A DNA stretch of 64,000 bases from Natrialba hulunbeirensis JCM 10989 (GTDB lineage: Archaea; Halobacteriota; Halobacteria; Halobacteriales; Natrialbaceae): assembly GCF_000337575.1 (NCBI RefSeq), contig NZ_AOIM01000026.1, forward strand, positions 6,103 through 70,102. The letters run 5' to 3'. Under the pieces are notes generated by a model that did not search any database, was not told where the DNA came from, and saw only the letters and a program-made list of their open reading frames with translations. Shown here piece by piece: positions 44,868 to 53,433 of this stretch; within the stretch, counting starts at the first letter, position 1, and each line of letters opens with the position of its first letter. The position numbers and the translations under genes are program-made.

Positions 44868-44961
44868 GGATACGTTGTCAGTGGTGTGTCAGTGGTGTCC
44901 TAGTGATGTGCCGATTCCGCGGCCGTGTTGATATGGTATGCTCGTCACTCGGTACAACTGC

Positions 44962-45699
44962 TCAATTGAGCTGGATAATCGCACCTCGAATCGTCAACGG
45001 TCCCGTCGCGTCGATCCCCATCAACCCGCTGCTCGAGATGTCGAGACGCGCCTTACTCGAGAGATCGATCGTATTCTTGCTCGCAATCTCGACGGACGTG
45101 CCGCCGTCGATATCGACCGTCTTCGAGCCGTCGATCCGGACCGTCGGCGCGGCCAACTCGAGTTCATCGTCGGCGGTGATCGAGACGGTACCCGACGAAC
45201 TGTCGAGGGTAAGTTCGTTTTTTCCGCTGTCGTCACGAATCGCGATCGTCTCGGTGTTCTTCGAGTCGTCGACGACGATTTCGTGACCACCGCTAGTCTG
45301 GATGGTGACACTGCCGTCCTCGCCGTCGTCGAACGCGATCGTGTGTTCGGACCGAGAGCGGATTTCACGAACGTCGTTGGTTCCGTCGTTCTGCTGGGGT
45401 GGCTGTTGTTTGCCGTTCCAGAGCGAACCGACGACGTAGGGGTTGTGAATATCGCCGTTCTCGAACGCGACAAGCACCTCGTCGTCTACTTCGGGGAGGA
45501 AGTAGGCGCCGTATTCGTCGCCGGCCATCGGTGTCGCTACGCGCGCCCAGTAGCTTTCGTCGTCGGCGTCGCGCCAGGGGAACTGCAGTCTGACGCGGCC
45601 GAGGTCCTTCGGGTCTTCGTTGTCGGTGACGATACCGACGACGACACCCTGAATGCCGCCATCGGCGGTTTCACCGTCGAAGACGCTCGGTCGGCTCAC
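44962..45699 (-). CDS. gpV/gp5-like spike (OB-fold plus beta-helix)
   Basis: A 245-residue spike half. The OB-fold (about 15-120) has GVVVGIVTDNEDPKDLGRVRLQFPW, ARVATPMAGDEYGAYFLPEVDDEVLVAFENGD and PYVVGSLWNG. It is followed by a repetitive beta-helical rod (VTIQTSGGHEIVVDDS, AIRDDSGKNELTLDSSSGTVSITAD, TVRIDGSKTVDIDGG). This is the VgrG C-terminal half, made as a separate protein here. It starts with ATGA overlap with the gpD-like gene, so both halves are translated together and the PAAR tip sits on the rod. Confidence 0.92.
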   Translation of the reverse strand: MSRPSVFDGETADGGIQGVVVGIVTDNEDPKDLGRVRLQFPWRDADDESYWARVATPMAGDEYGAYFLPEVDDEVLVAFENGDIHNPYVVGSLWNGKQQPPQQNDGTNDVREIRSRSEHTIAFDDGEDGSVTIQTSGGHEIVVDDSKNTETIAIRDDSGKNELTLDSSSGTVSITADDELELAAPTVRIDGSKTVDIDGGTSVEIASKNTIDLSSKARLDISSSGLMGIDATGPLTIRGAIIQLN

Positions 45700-46721
45700 G
45701 ACGGCACCTCCATGGCCTCGAACGTGGTCCGATACCCCGAGGCACCCATTCGGTGGGTTGCCTTCGTGAGATGGTACGTTCCCGAAAAGCGGGTTCCGAG
45801 TTCGGCGAATCGAACCGTCTCTCCCGCACGCAGGTCAGGGATACCATCGGTTTCGCCGTGGGCCTGGACGATCCCGTCCGAAAACTGGTTATACTTCGTC
45901 TCTGCGATCCGTTCGGCTTCGTCGCGTGACATAGCTGGGACTCTGAAAACCTCCTTGTGTTTCGCGTTGGAACTGCCCGCAGTCGTGATGATCTCCTCTT
46001 TCTTTCCGACGTTCCACGACCGAACCTCGACTTCGTGGGTCTGACTCTGCTGTGTGATCTCGCCAAAAAAGTCGTGCAGTGCCTCCCCGTACCAGAGTTC
46101 GTCGATCGGATCATTGGTCACCGCTGACGAGCGCGGGACAAACCTGACGGTATCCCGTTCGGCGTAGAACTCGAACCCGTACGTCGAGGCGAGATCGTGG
46201 ACGAACCGGTAGTCGCTACAGTCGTTCTGGATGAGTTTCTCGCGTTTAATATCTGCACCCTCGACGACGACCGACGAGAACGGATACGACGAGAGGACGT
46301 CCTCAACAGCCGATCCAATCGTCGTCTCCGACCAGGAATCCGACCGGGTTCCCTGCATCAGCTCCCAGAGCAACCCGTAGCCAGCAACCTGCACCGACGG
46401 GCCGCGGTCGACGGTAAATTCGCTGGTGATCGACTGGATCGTCCCGGCTAACAGCGGTGTGAGCTGTCCGTCGTCGCCATACCCCATCGAAATCTCGACG
46501 TCGGTCCCGATCTCGAAGTCGTCCCACGAGAGCCCGGCAAACTCGTCCAGTTCCTCGTCAAACGGATAGTTCAGCGCAAACGAGAAGCGGTCTGCGCCCT
46601 CGAACGTCGTCTCGACCACGAGATCGGCGATTCGACCGCCCGGCTCCTGGAACGTCTGTTCGCCGATCTGAACCGTAAACCGCGGCGAGTACCGCGGATG
46701 GTTATCCAGTTCGGGACTCAT
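45696..46721 (-). CDS. gpD-like hub protein (phage late control / VgrG N-terminal half)
   Basis: A 341-residue protein of the phage late-control gene D family. FTVQIGEQTFQEPGGRIADLVVETTFEGADRFSFALNYPFD, ISMGYGDDGQLTPLLAGTIQSITSEF and VAGYGLLWELMQG mark the barrel. YRFVHDLASTYGFEFYAERDTVRFVP and the ending GTYHLTKATHRMGASGYRTTFEAM are typical. It forms the central hub that threads the tube. It overlaps the spike gene by four bases. It and the spike protein correspond to a split VgrG/Afp8. Confidence 0.9.
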   Translation of the reverse strand: MSPELDNHPRYSPRFTVQIGEQTFQEPGGRIADLVVETTFEGADRFSFALNYPFDEELDEFAGLSWDDFEIGTDVEISMGYGDDGQLTPLLAGTIQSITSEFTVDRGPSVQVAGYGLLWELMQGTRSDSWSETTIGSAVEDVLSSYPFSSVVVEGADIKREKLIQNDCSDYRFVHDLASTYGFEFYAERDTVRFVPRSSAVTNDPIDELWYGEALHDFFGEITQQSQTHEVEVRSWNVGKKEEIITTAGSSNAKHKEVFRVPAMSRDEAERIAETKYNQFSDGIVQAHGETDGIPDLRAGETVRFAELGTRFSGTYHLTKATHRMGASGYRTTFEAMEVPS

Positions 46722-46746
46722 CGGAACACCTCATCGGGGTTTGCGC

Positions 46747-47418
46747 TCATAGCGGCGGTAACTCGAGTGTCTCGCCCGGCGTGATCGCACGCGGGTTGTC
46801 GATATCGTTCTGGTCTGCGATCGTCCGCCAGTGAGCGGAATCGCCGTACTCCTCCGCGGCGATGAGCCAGAGGGTATCGCCCTCGGTCACCGTCCAGGCT
46901 TTGGTCTTGTCCGTCGATTCGGGCGAAACCTCGGACTTGTGGTAATCTGCCGTCTTGAACTCGGTGAAGACGATCGAGACACGGGCGCGAATGGGAACGC
47001 CGCTTGGCAGAAACTTGGTGAACTGCTTATTTGCGCTCTGCACGAGAGCCGTAAAGTCGATGCCGTCACCCCAGACGAATCGACAGACCGGTGGCGCGTG
47101 GAGTTCACCGTCGACTGCCAGCAGCATGTCGATATACTTCGTGTACTGTTCGCGGACATCGACCGCTGTAGCGTCCACGTCGTCCGACTCGAGTGCATCG
47201 GTGGTATCGAAGAACAGTTCGGTCGAAAGCGTCTCGGCGTTGCCGTCGACGAACTGCATGATCGAGGCCCCCGAACCAGTCGCTTTCATCTCACCGTAGT
47301 TGACGCTCTTTTCGAGCGTGTAGGAGTTCGGATTGAACTTGCACTCGATGGTTTCGCCCTGATGCTTGCCGTTGACGATCATGATCTGTGCCTTCTCGAG
47401 CTTGCCGCCGGTTGCCAT
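46747..47418 (-). CDS. LysM-type hub adaptor (Afp7-like)
   Basis: A 223-residue protein. The N-terminal adaptor (about 1-165) has ECKFNPNSYTLEKSVNYGE, TELFFDTTDALES, REQYTKYIDMLL and APPVCRFVWG. A LysM motif follows at about 172-222 (AWTVTEGDTLWLIAAEEYGDSAHWRTIADQN, PRAITPGETLELPPL). Afp7/gp53-type proteins link tube and hub in contractile injection systems; LysM may bind a glycan or serve structurally, since haloarchaea lack peptidoglycan. It abuts the 1,406-residue gene: one stop, next start within a few bases. Confidence 0.9.
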   Translation of the reverse strand: MATGGKLEKAQIMIVNGKHQGETIECKFNPNSYTLEKSVNYGEMKATGSGASIMQFVDGNAETLSTELFFDTTDALESDDVDATAVDVREQYTKYIDMLLAVDGELHAPPVCRFVWGDGIDFTALVQSANKQFTKFLPSGVPIRARVSIVFTEFKTADYHKSEVSPESTDKTKAWTVTEGDTLWLIAAEEYGDSAHWRTIADQNDIDNPRAITPGETLELPPL

Positions 47419-50400
47419 TTACAGTCCCCTCCGTTCGCGTTCGATCCGTTGTTTGCGGTCGAGTCGGCGGTAGAGCCGTTCGACGATTCGGTCCACGTCG
47501 GCATCGAACTGGACGGACTCATCACCCCAGGGGATGTCGGCGAGATCACGCCGGGCGTGGTCGGTGGCGCGGTCGTGACTGTGGGTCTGGTTGTGGGCGT
47601 GACCGTGGCCGTGGTCATGACCGGAACGATGACCATACCCAGACCCAGAATCGTGTCCGCGACTGTCTCTGCCAGCAGCGTGGTTCCGTGTCGAACCAGT
47701 CGCATGGTCTGGCAAGCCAGTCTCTCGACGCTGGCCGCGTCCGCCGACACCGTTCACACCACTGTCCGGTCCGGATGGGAGTGACGCTGCCGGAGACGAC
47801 GGCCGACTTCTCGACCCGTGTGCGTGTCGCGACTGGTCCTCGTGGGACCCGTCCCGTGCAGACGACTGTGAAGGAGACTGCGAATTAAGGCCCCCCGTCC
47901 GTGGAGAACGAGTCGATGTTCTCCCCGTACCACCACGCGTTCGACCACTTGCTCGTGATCGGTCGGTCCCGATGTACTGAGGTGTGCCTGATCGGGTGGG
48001 TGCATGCGAGTGCTCGTTGGCGCTGTGACCGTCATCGATGCTGGCAGCGGTGGCTGTCTCACGCTGTGGTGTCGCTCCCGAACGGCCGTCGTGGCCTGCG
48101 ACACCAGACGTTGCCGCGTCGGCAGCGGTTCCCGGTGTCGCAACACGATAGACGAGTGCCGGCCGACTGCTACTCGAGTTCATTGATTTGTTCTCTGATG
48201 GGCTGGTAGTTCGTTTTTCTCCATTTGTTTTATATTTAATCATTCCATCGTTACCATTCTGAGCGTGGGTCCCCGATGTCGCTGACTCAGTGGTTGGTGG
48301 ATCGAGGTCGACGAGTCTCGTCGGTACAGACAACGTCGGTTGCGTCGTAGACGACTTTCTCCCCATCAGCGGCGGCACACGCTGTGACGAACGAGAAGTG
48401 ATAGTCGAGTCAGTTCTCACCTCGTCAGCGTCGATTGATTTGATTGACTCACCAGACGTACCTGACTCGTCTAACTCGTCTACCTCACGAGAGGAGGCAC
48501 CCATCCGTTCGGGCGAGGAGCGAAGGGACACAGAATCGGTCGATCGACTGGGAGTCGACGGCTGTCGAACGAAGTGTGTATTGAGAGAGGTCTGCCGACC
48601 AGTACCGAATCGGTTCCTGGCAGCCTGTCGGTTGCTGGGGTCGCCACCGCGCTGATGGGGAGCCACCACTGCCTCCTGTGATCGACTACCGAGTGCTGTA
48701 TCAGGAAGACGTGCAGAACTACTGGAGGCTGATCGGGTGTCGCCGGACCAGCCAGGTTCTGAGGCTCGACGCCGACGTGAATCGAACCTGGCACTCTCTG
48801 TTGTCGCGGCTGAGCGGTTGGCGCTGTGGTTCGACCACATCGCGTGCTGGGGGGAACCAATAGTCGACTGTGGCTCACGACCAGTACGACTACCGTGGTC
48901 AGTCCAGCGAGCGGTCGACGGCATCCGTGCCGCTGTCAGTTGGTGTCGGTGGAGTACTGATGGCAGACGGGCCGTCATCGGATCCGTAGTGGCCGTTTCA
49001 GCAGTGGACTGCCGCGCGTCTGTACCCGACTCAGCACGTTGTTCTCGAGTTGGTGGAGATGACGTGCGTCCACTGGGTCGAGTCTGTTCGGATCGGACTC
49101 GAGTGGGGTCGGCTGTGCGAGCAGTGCCAGAGAGTGGGGTGTTCGACGTGTGACTGTGAGTGTGAGTGTGAGTTGAAGAGGTCTCTGACGTTTGGGTTGG
49201 AGGTGAGGTCAGAGTCGGAGCTGGGGTTTGAGTCCGAGTTGGAGCCAACGAACCGTGCGGAGAACCGTTCCGATAGTCGAATTCGTGACCGCCAGTGTGG
49301 ATCAGTTCCGAGACAGGCACGGACGCCGAATCTGCGTGGGTAGTCGGGCTCGTCTCGTCAGCGGTCAGACGGGCTGCTGGTGGTCCACTCGAGTTGACCG
49401 TGACCGAGCGACGACTGTCGGTTGCTGGCGTTGCAGCAGTCACGGCAGTATCTGGTGTCGGTGGTCTCGCATCCGGTGTGTGTAATCGGGCCTGTGTCGG
49501 CGTCTGCCCCTGCGAGTCGTCCGGTCCTCTGGACTGTACCGGCCGCTGTGTGAGGCGTCTGGGTTGTTCCGAATCCAGTGTACGTGACTGCGAGACCGGT
49601 TGCGGTGGACGCGACGAGGGGGACGAGCGAGGTGAGCGGGAGATGTGAAACGAACGAGACACACGAGAAGAAGCAAGTTGGCTGATCGCCCCCGTCGTCG
49701 TACTCCCACGGCGAACGAACGCGAGGACGGTGCTCCCAGCGTCCAAGCTGTGTCGTCCAGCCGGGCCGGCCGAGTTCTGTCTCTCGCCAGTTGTGTCTCG
49801 TGTACCGACGATGTCGCCCGTATCAGCGCCAACTTCGTCATCGCTTGTCGTGATCGAACGATCCCGGCGTGGTACCGACGGAGTCGGCGCTGCAGAGCGC
49901 TGTTGACTGCGGCCCGGTCCGATGGACTGTGTACGTGACGACAGTGACTCGGTCTGGGAAACCGAAGTGATAGCCGGACGTGCGCTCCACCCGCCCTGTC
50001 TTTCCGCACCATCGTGCGGTGGTAGATCACCAGCAGAGGCCAGAGAGCGAGTCGAACCGCCTGCAGTCACCTGTTTCAGATCGGTACCGGTCTGAACAGA
50101 GTAGGTGCTATCATCGACGGATTCTGGCCCCGAAAGGCTGCGTTGATCGCCCCGATACCAACGTTCACCGCGGAAACGGAACTGCTGCTGGGACCGGGTA
50201 CGCGAGACATGCGTACGCAGCGAATCGCCAGTTGGGACTCGGCGAGACGAGGTCGGCACAAGCGAGTCGGACTCGCCAACGGAAGGATAACGTACTGACC
50301 GTGCAGTGTTCGAGTATCGGGACCGGTCGGCTGAACCCGCTCTGTCTGCCCGCACCGTCGTGCGGGGCTGGATTGTGCTGACAGCGGCTGTGGACGCAGT

Positions 50401-51639
50401 TGCGGTCCCACCGCTGCCCGCTGTTGGCTCGACACCGTCACGACCGGGTGACCCAGCAGTTACGAAACGGCGAGGTGTTCGTACGTGATCGTCAGCCGGA
50501 GAGTCATCTATCGGCTGCACCCGCGAGTACGATCGAACAGCGCGTTTCCCTGTCGGCAGATCGATGTGGTGCTGTCCTGTCACCGACCGAACGAGCGAAA
50601 GCTGTGCTATCGAACCTGCACCGCCAGGCGGACGGTCGAAGGGACGACCGGTCCGGTCGCCTGTCGGCATCGAGTGCTCGGTCGGTACAGAGTGGACATC
50701 TACTCGAGTTGACCGTCCGACGGAGGCGCTGATACGGTCGGCCGACGAGCGCGTGTGTGTGAAACGAGCGGAACCGGGTAGTCGGTGTGGCTCCGACTGA
50801 GGCAGATACTGGGTGTCTCCCGACCGGACTCGAACGGCGTCGACCCGTGTGTGTGCCGGAACCGGAGCGACATGAGCGTCAGAGGAGGCTTTATCGTCGT
50901 CATCGTGGACCCGGGAAGTGCTGTGAAGCGGTGTCTGAAGACCGACAAAGTCGCTCCCTGTGGCTGCCACACGCTTTCGCGTTGGCGCAGTCGTATTGTG
51001 TGAAGGGGCGCTTCCGACCGGTGATATCGACTCAGCTAGCCAGGTTGAAGCGCCGGTGGGAGCGACCGTCGGATCGGCTGGAATGCCGTCAACAGAGAAC
51101 GTCCACCGGAAATGAGGTGTGCGCTCGGATGGGCTGGTGGCATCCGGTCTCGTCCCAGCAACCCCCGAAGGCGAGACGACTGTCTCACGAGTTGTGGACA
51201 CGGCTGCAGCGTCGTTCTCGTGGATAAACGACGGAGGGCCTGTCGGCGTAGTCGGCTCTCGGTCGAGTCCAGTAGCGCCAGTGGGGGGCGAGTGTCCGTG
51301 GGCAGAGTGTTTGTGAGGGCCACGATGGTGGTGAAGGGGGACGGAGTGACGAAAGACGAGACCGAGCGCACCGTGACGAGTGAGAATCCGATGTGCAAAC
51401 CGATCGCCGAGCCGTGCTGGATCCAGCGTTCCAATCGGTCGCTGTCGACGGTCGAGACCATCGATCCCCAGTCTGTGCAGTCTGTGAGGTCTGTGTGACT
51501 CTCGATCGGTTCCTCCTCGAGTTGGTGTCGACTCCCGTGCCGTCAGGTTCGTTCGCATCTCGTGGGGAGCCCTGTTGTCGGCTCTCTCGGTGATATCGCG
51601 TACCGTGGGTTCGATCGTCGGTAGTGATGGGTCAGTCAT
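47419..51639 (-). CDS. 1,406-residue low-complexity protein with conserved C-terminal baseplate motif
   Basis: First gene of the injection-system operon. Most of the chain is predicted disordered: Ser, Thr, Arg, Pro, Gln and His-rich, nearly neutral to basic, unusual for a halophile. It has stretches such as THTHTHSHT and a late His/Asp-rich patch (HDHGHGHAHN). Only the last 40 residues look structured, with FDADVDRIVERLYRRLDRKQ and IERERRGL, a helical motif seen in short proteins before the LysM adaptor in related clusters. No other frame is a better gene here, but codon third positions are less GC-biased than in neighbours. A GGAGG at 51650-51654 supports the start. Confidence 0.7.
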   Translation of the reverse strand: MTDPSLPTIEPTVRDITERADNRAPHEMRTNLTARESTPTRGGTDRESHRPHRLHRLGIDGLDRRQRPIGTLDPARLGDRFAHRILTRHGALGLVFRHSVPLHHHRGPHKHSAHGHSPPTGATGLDREPTTPTGPPSFIHENDAAAVSTTRETVVSPSGVAGTRPDATSPSERTPHFRWTFSVDGIPADPTVAPTGASTWLAESISPVGSAPSHNTTAPTRKRVAATGSDFVGLQTPLHSTSRVHDDDDKASSDAHVAPVPAHTRVDAVRVRSGDTQYLPQSEPHRLPGSARFTHTRSSADRISASVGRSTRVDVHSVPTEHSMPTGDRTGRPFDRPPGGAGSIAQLSLVRSVTGQHHIDLPTGKRAVRSYSRVQPIDDSPADDHVRTPRRFVTAGSPGRDGVEPTAGSGGTATASTAAVSTIQPRTTVRADRAGSADRSRYSNTARSVRYPSVGESDSLVPTSSRRVPTGDSLRTHVSRTRSQQQFRFRGERWYRGDQRSLSGPESVDDSTYSVQTGTDLKQVTAGGSTRSLASAGDLPPHDGAERQGGWSARPAITSVSQTESLSSRTQSIGPGRSQQRSAAPTPSVPRRDRSITTSDDEVGADTGDIVGTRDTTGERQNSAGPAGRHSLDAGSTVLAFVRRGSTTTGAISQLASSRVSRSFHISRSPRSSPSSRPPQPVSQSRTLDSEQPRRLTQRPVQSRGPDDSQGQTPTQARLHTPDARPPTPDTAVTAATPATDSRRSVTVNSSGPPAARLTADETSPTTHADSASVPVSELIHTGGHEFDYRNGSPHGSLAPTRTQTPAPTLTSPPTQTSETSSTHTHTHSHTSNTPLSGTARTADPTRVRSEQTRPSGRTSSPPTREQRAESGTDARQSTAETATTDPMTARLPSVLHRHQLTAARMPSTARWTDHGSRTGREPQSTIGSPQHAMWSNHSANRSAATTESARFDSRRRRASEPGWSGDTRSASSSSARLPDTALGSRSQEAVVAPHQRGGDPSNRQAARNRFGTGRQTSLNTHFVRQPSTPSRSTDSVSLRSSPERMGASSREVDELDESGTSGESIKSIDADEVRTDSTITSRSSQRVPPLMGRKSSTTQPTLSVPTRLVDLDPPTTESATSGTHAQNGNDGMIKYKTNGEKRTTSPSENKSMNSSSSRPALVYRVATPGTAADAATSGVAGHDGRSGATPQRETATAASIDDGHSANEHSHAPTRSGTPQYIGTDRSRASGRTRGGTGRTSTRSPRTGGLNSQSPSQSSARDGSHEDQSRHAHGSRSRPSSPAASLPSGPDSGVNGVGGRGQRRETGLPDHATGSTRNHAAGRDSRGHDSGSGYGHRSGHDHGHGHAHNQTHSHDRATDHARRDLADIPWGDESVQFDADVDRIVERLYRRLDRKQRIERERRGL

Positions 51640-51649
51640 CGAGAGCAGG

Positions 51650-51654
51650 CCTCC
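51650..51654 (-). promoter_or_regulatory. Shine-Dalgarno site of the injection-system operon
   Basis: GGAGG on the coding strand, ten bases before the ATG at 51639. Confidence 0.45.
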
Positions 51655-51710
51655 GCAGCTGGGTCCACTGTCCGGATTGGACGCCGAAAGACAACCGTTT
51701 CATCTGGGAT

Positions 51711-51720
51711 GTATTATATA
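51711..51720 (-). promoter_or_regulatory. Probable promoter of the injection-system operon
   Basis: TATATAATAC on the coding strand, inside an AT-rich patch. Transcription would start near 51690 and leave a leader of about 50 bases before the ATG at 51639. Confidence 0.5.
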
Positions 51721-51775
51721 AGTATATGTCTCGAAATATATTAATTATTGCTTCTACTGTCGGGCACAAGAATCA

Positions 51776-52960
51776 TTACTCACGTGGTGCTGTGCCAGCA
51801 ACGGGTGGCTCCCCCTCGGAGTTTCCTGCTGTGGGGTCGGTTGCTGATTCAAACGAGTTCGTCGCTGTGCCGGTCATCGGTTCGGAGCGCCCCGTCGTAG
51901 TCGGTTCGCCCTCGTCTGTTGGAGCAGTGACCGACCACTGGAGCGAATAGATCGTCCCCGTTTTCGTCAGAAGCGTCGGTGTTTCACCCCCTCGTTTGAG
52001 ACTGTAGCCAAGCGGCAACGCAACAGAATCGTCGTTCGGTTCGATCGAGAACGATTCGGGGATTTCGAACGAACAGACGGCACCCGGCTTGAGTGTAACG
52101 TTGACGCCGAGTCGATACAGATCGAACTCGGTGTCACGGATGCGAGACTCCGAGAGATCGATCGCTGAAGCAGAATCGTTCCTGATGGCGAGTTCGCGCG
52201 TCGACCGAGAGTCGGGAGTTCTGAGCGCAACGATAGTGAGTTCAGTTCGTGCACTCGTTGCGGCCGCGTACCGGTTATAGACGATAATCGTCGTTCCGAT
52301 CCAGAGTACGAGTGCAGTCGTCACCGCTGCTGCCAGCGGAACGTGACCGCTGTACCAGGTTCCACCGTACCAGAGACCGACACCGCCTGCAACACCGACC
52401 GAGAAGCCGACGATGACGGAGAGAGTTCGACTCTCCAATCCCTTCGTATGCGCATAGCCCGTCCGGACCGACGAAAACGAGGTGTCAGCGGTTGCACTCC
52501 GTCGATCCTGTAGCAGTAACAGGCCGGCCGCAAGCGGCCAGGTGACGAGAAAGGTGAGAACGACGGCAGTAGCCGTGAGCTCGGTTACGAGCGTCAGCGA
52601 ACTGAGCGCCAGAGCGGCGACAACGGCACAGAGACAGCCTACGATCACCGACTGGGCCCAGGTCGAGTACTGTCGCCAGTGGGCGTCGATCGTCGCTCGA
52701 TTTGCTCGGTAGAGAAGCAGACAAACACATGCGAGCACACTGCAGGCGAACGAGACGAGAAAGAGCACCGTCTCGGAACCAAGCGATTGTGAGACGACCG
52801 GCGGTGACGTCGACGGAACCCGCGTTGTGAGTCCCGTGAGACGCCCAATGGCGATCGTAACCAGTCCGAACGCGATCCCACAGCCGACAACGAGCAAAAC
52901 CGGATACAGCCGCTTTCGGATCCCGCTACCGATGAATGATCGAAGTGATTGCAGCAGCAT
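51776..52960 (-). CDS. Polytopic membrane protein with lamin-tail-like domain, candidate injection-system anchor
   Basis: About 394 residues with six predicted membrane helices in the first 235, a beta-sandwich-like segment, and a disordered Thr/Glu/Gly-rich tail of about 55 residues. Counting from the frame start at 52984, helices lie near 27-47, 72-92, 111-131, 137-158, 188-208 and 215-236. The beta segment (about 248-345) has an IRNDSASAIDLSESRIRD pattern like lamin-tail domains. AGGAGGTG at 52972-52979 lies inside that longer frame and points to the ATG at 52960. No family is recognised with confidence. Its position just upstream of the injection-system operon is the only functional clue. 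Confidence 0.7.
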   Translation of the reverse strand: MLLQSLRSFIGSGIRKRLYPVLLVVGCGIAFGLVTIAIGRLTGLTTRVPSTSPPVVSQSLGSETVLFLVSFACSVLACVCLLLYRANRATIDAHWRQYSTWAQSVIVGCLCAVVAALALSSLTLVTELTATAVVLTFLVTWPLAAGLLLLQDRRSATADTSFSSVRTGYAHTKGLESRTLSVIVGFSVGVAGGVGLWYGGTWYSGHVPLAAAVTTALVLWIGTTIIVYNRYAAATSARTELTIVALRTPDSRSTRELAIRNDSASAIDLSESRIRDTEFDLYRLGVNVTLKPGAVCSFEIPESFSIEPNDDSVALPLGYSLKRGGETPTLLTKTGTIYSLQWSVTAPTDEGEPTTTGRSEPMTGTATNSFESATDPTAGNSEGEPPVAGTAPRE

Positions 52961-53433
52961 CACTGTTATTGCACCTCCTGCCATCGCCGGTACGATGAGC
53001 CGATAGCACAGCGACAGTCAGACGACGTATCGGGATCGACAGCGGGCATCGTGCTTGGAACTGACCACCGGCATCGATGCTGACGGTGGACTCGAGCCCA
53101 CCACCGATGTGACCGACACTCGCTCCCCTCGTAGACGTTCATACGAATTGTTTGTTATCCCAACTTTCTCGATCAATTATAAAGGCTCTGATTGAAATGG
53201 GTTAGGAAGGGGCTGTAGTCATATTTACCCTAGAGGAAATGGATACTACGGTGTGTGCTGGCAGGTCGACTACCGACAGCAAACGGTGCACTTGAGTGCC
53301 ACACTACACTGCGCTACGTTACATCACACGATACCACACAGCAAGCACACGGGAGGCAGGTGACACCGCTGTCACGGGGTAACTCGAGTGTCGCTTGTGA
53401 GTATTTACCCGTCGAACGATAACGACTACTTGT
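52961..53433. other. Intergenic region left of the thioredoxin-reductase-like gene
   Basis: No coding frame is convincing. AATTATAAAGG (about 53176-53186) is a TATA-like element readable on either strand, and TATTTACC (53402-53409) lies about 28-30 bases before the ATG at 53434 and suits a leaderless start there. The middle is rich in CAC/GTG steps. Confidence 0.4.

Noticed and set aside
33238-51639. Whole region as a provirus
   Set aside because: No capsid, portal, terminase, protease, sheath or tube gene is present; only baseplate-type genes and one recombinase.
47419-51639. Tape-measure protein
   Set aside because: The chain is rich in Pro, Ser, Thr and His with no long helical heptads, unlike tape measures, which are mostly alpha-helical.
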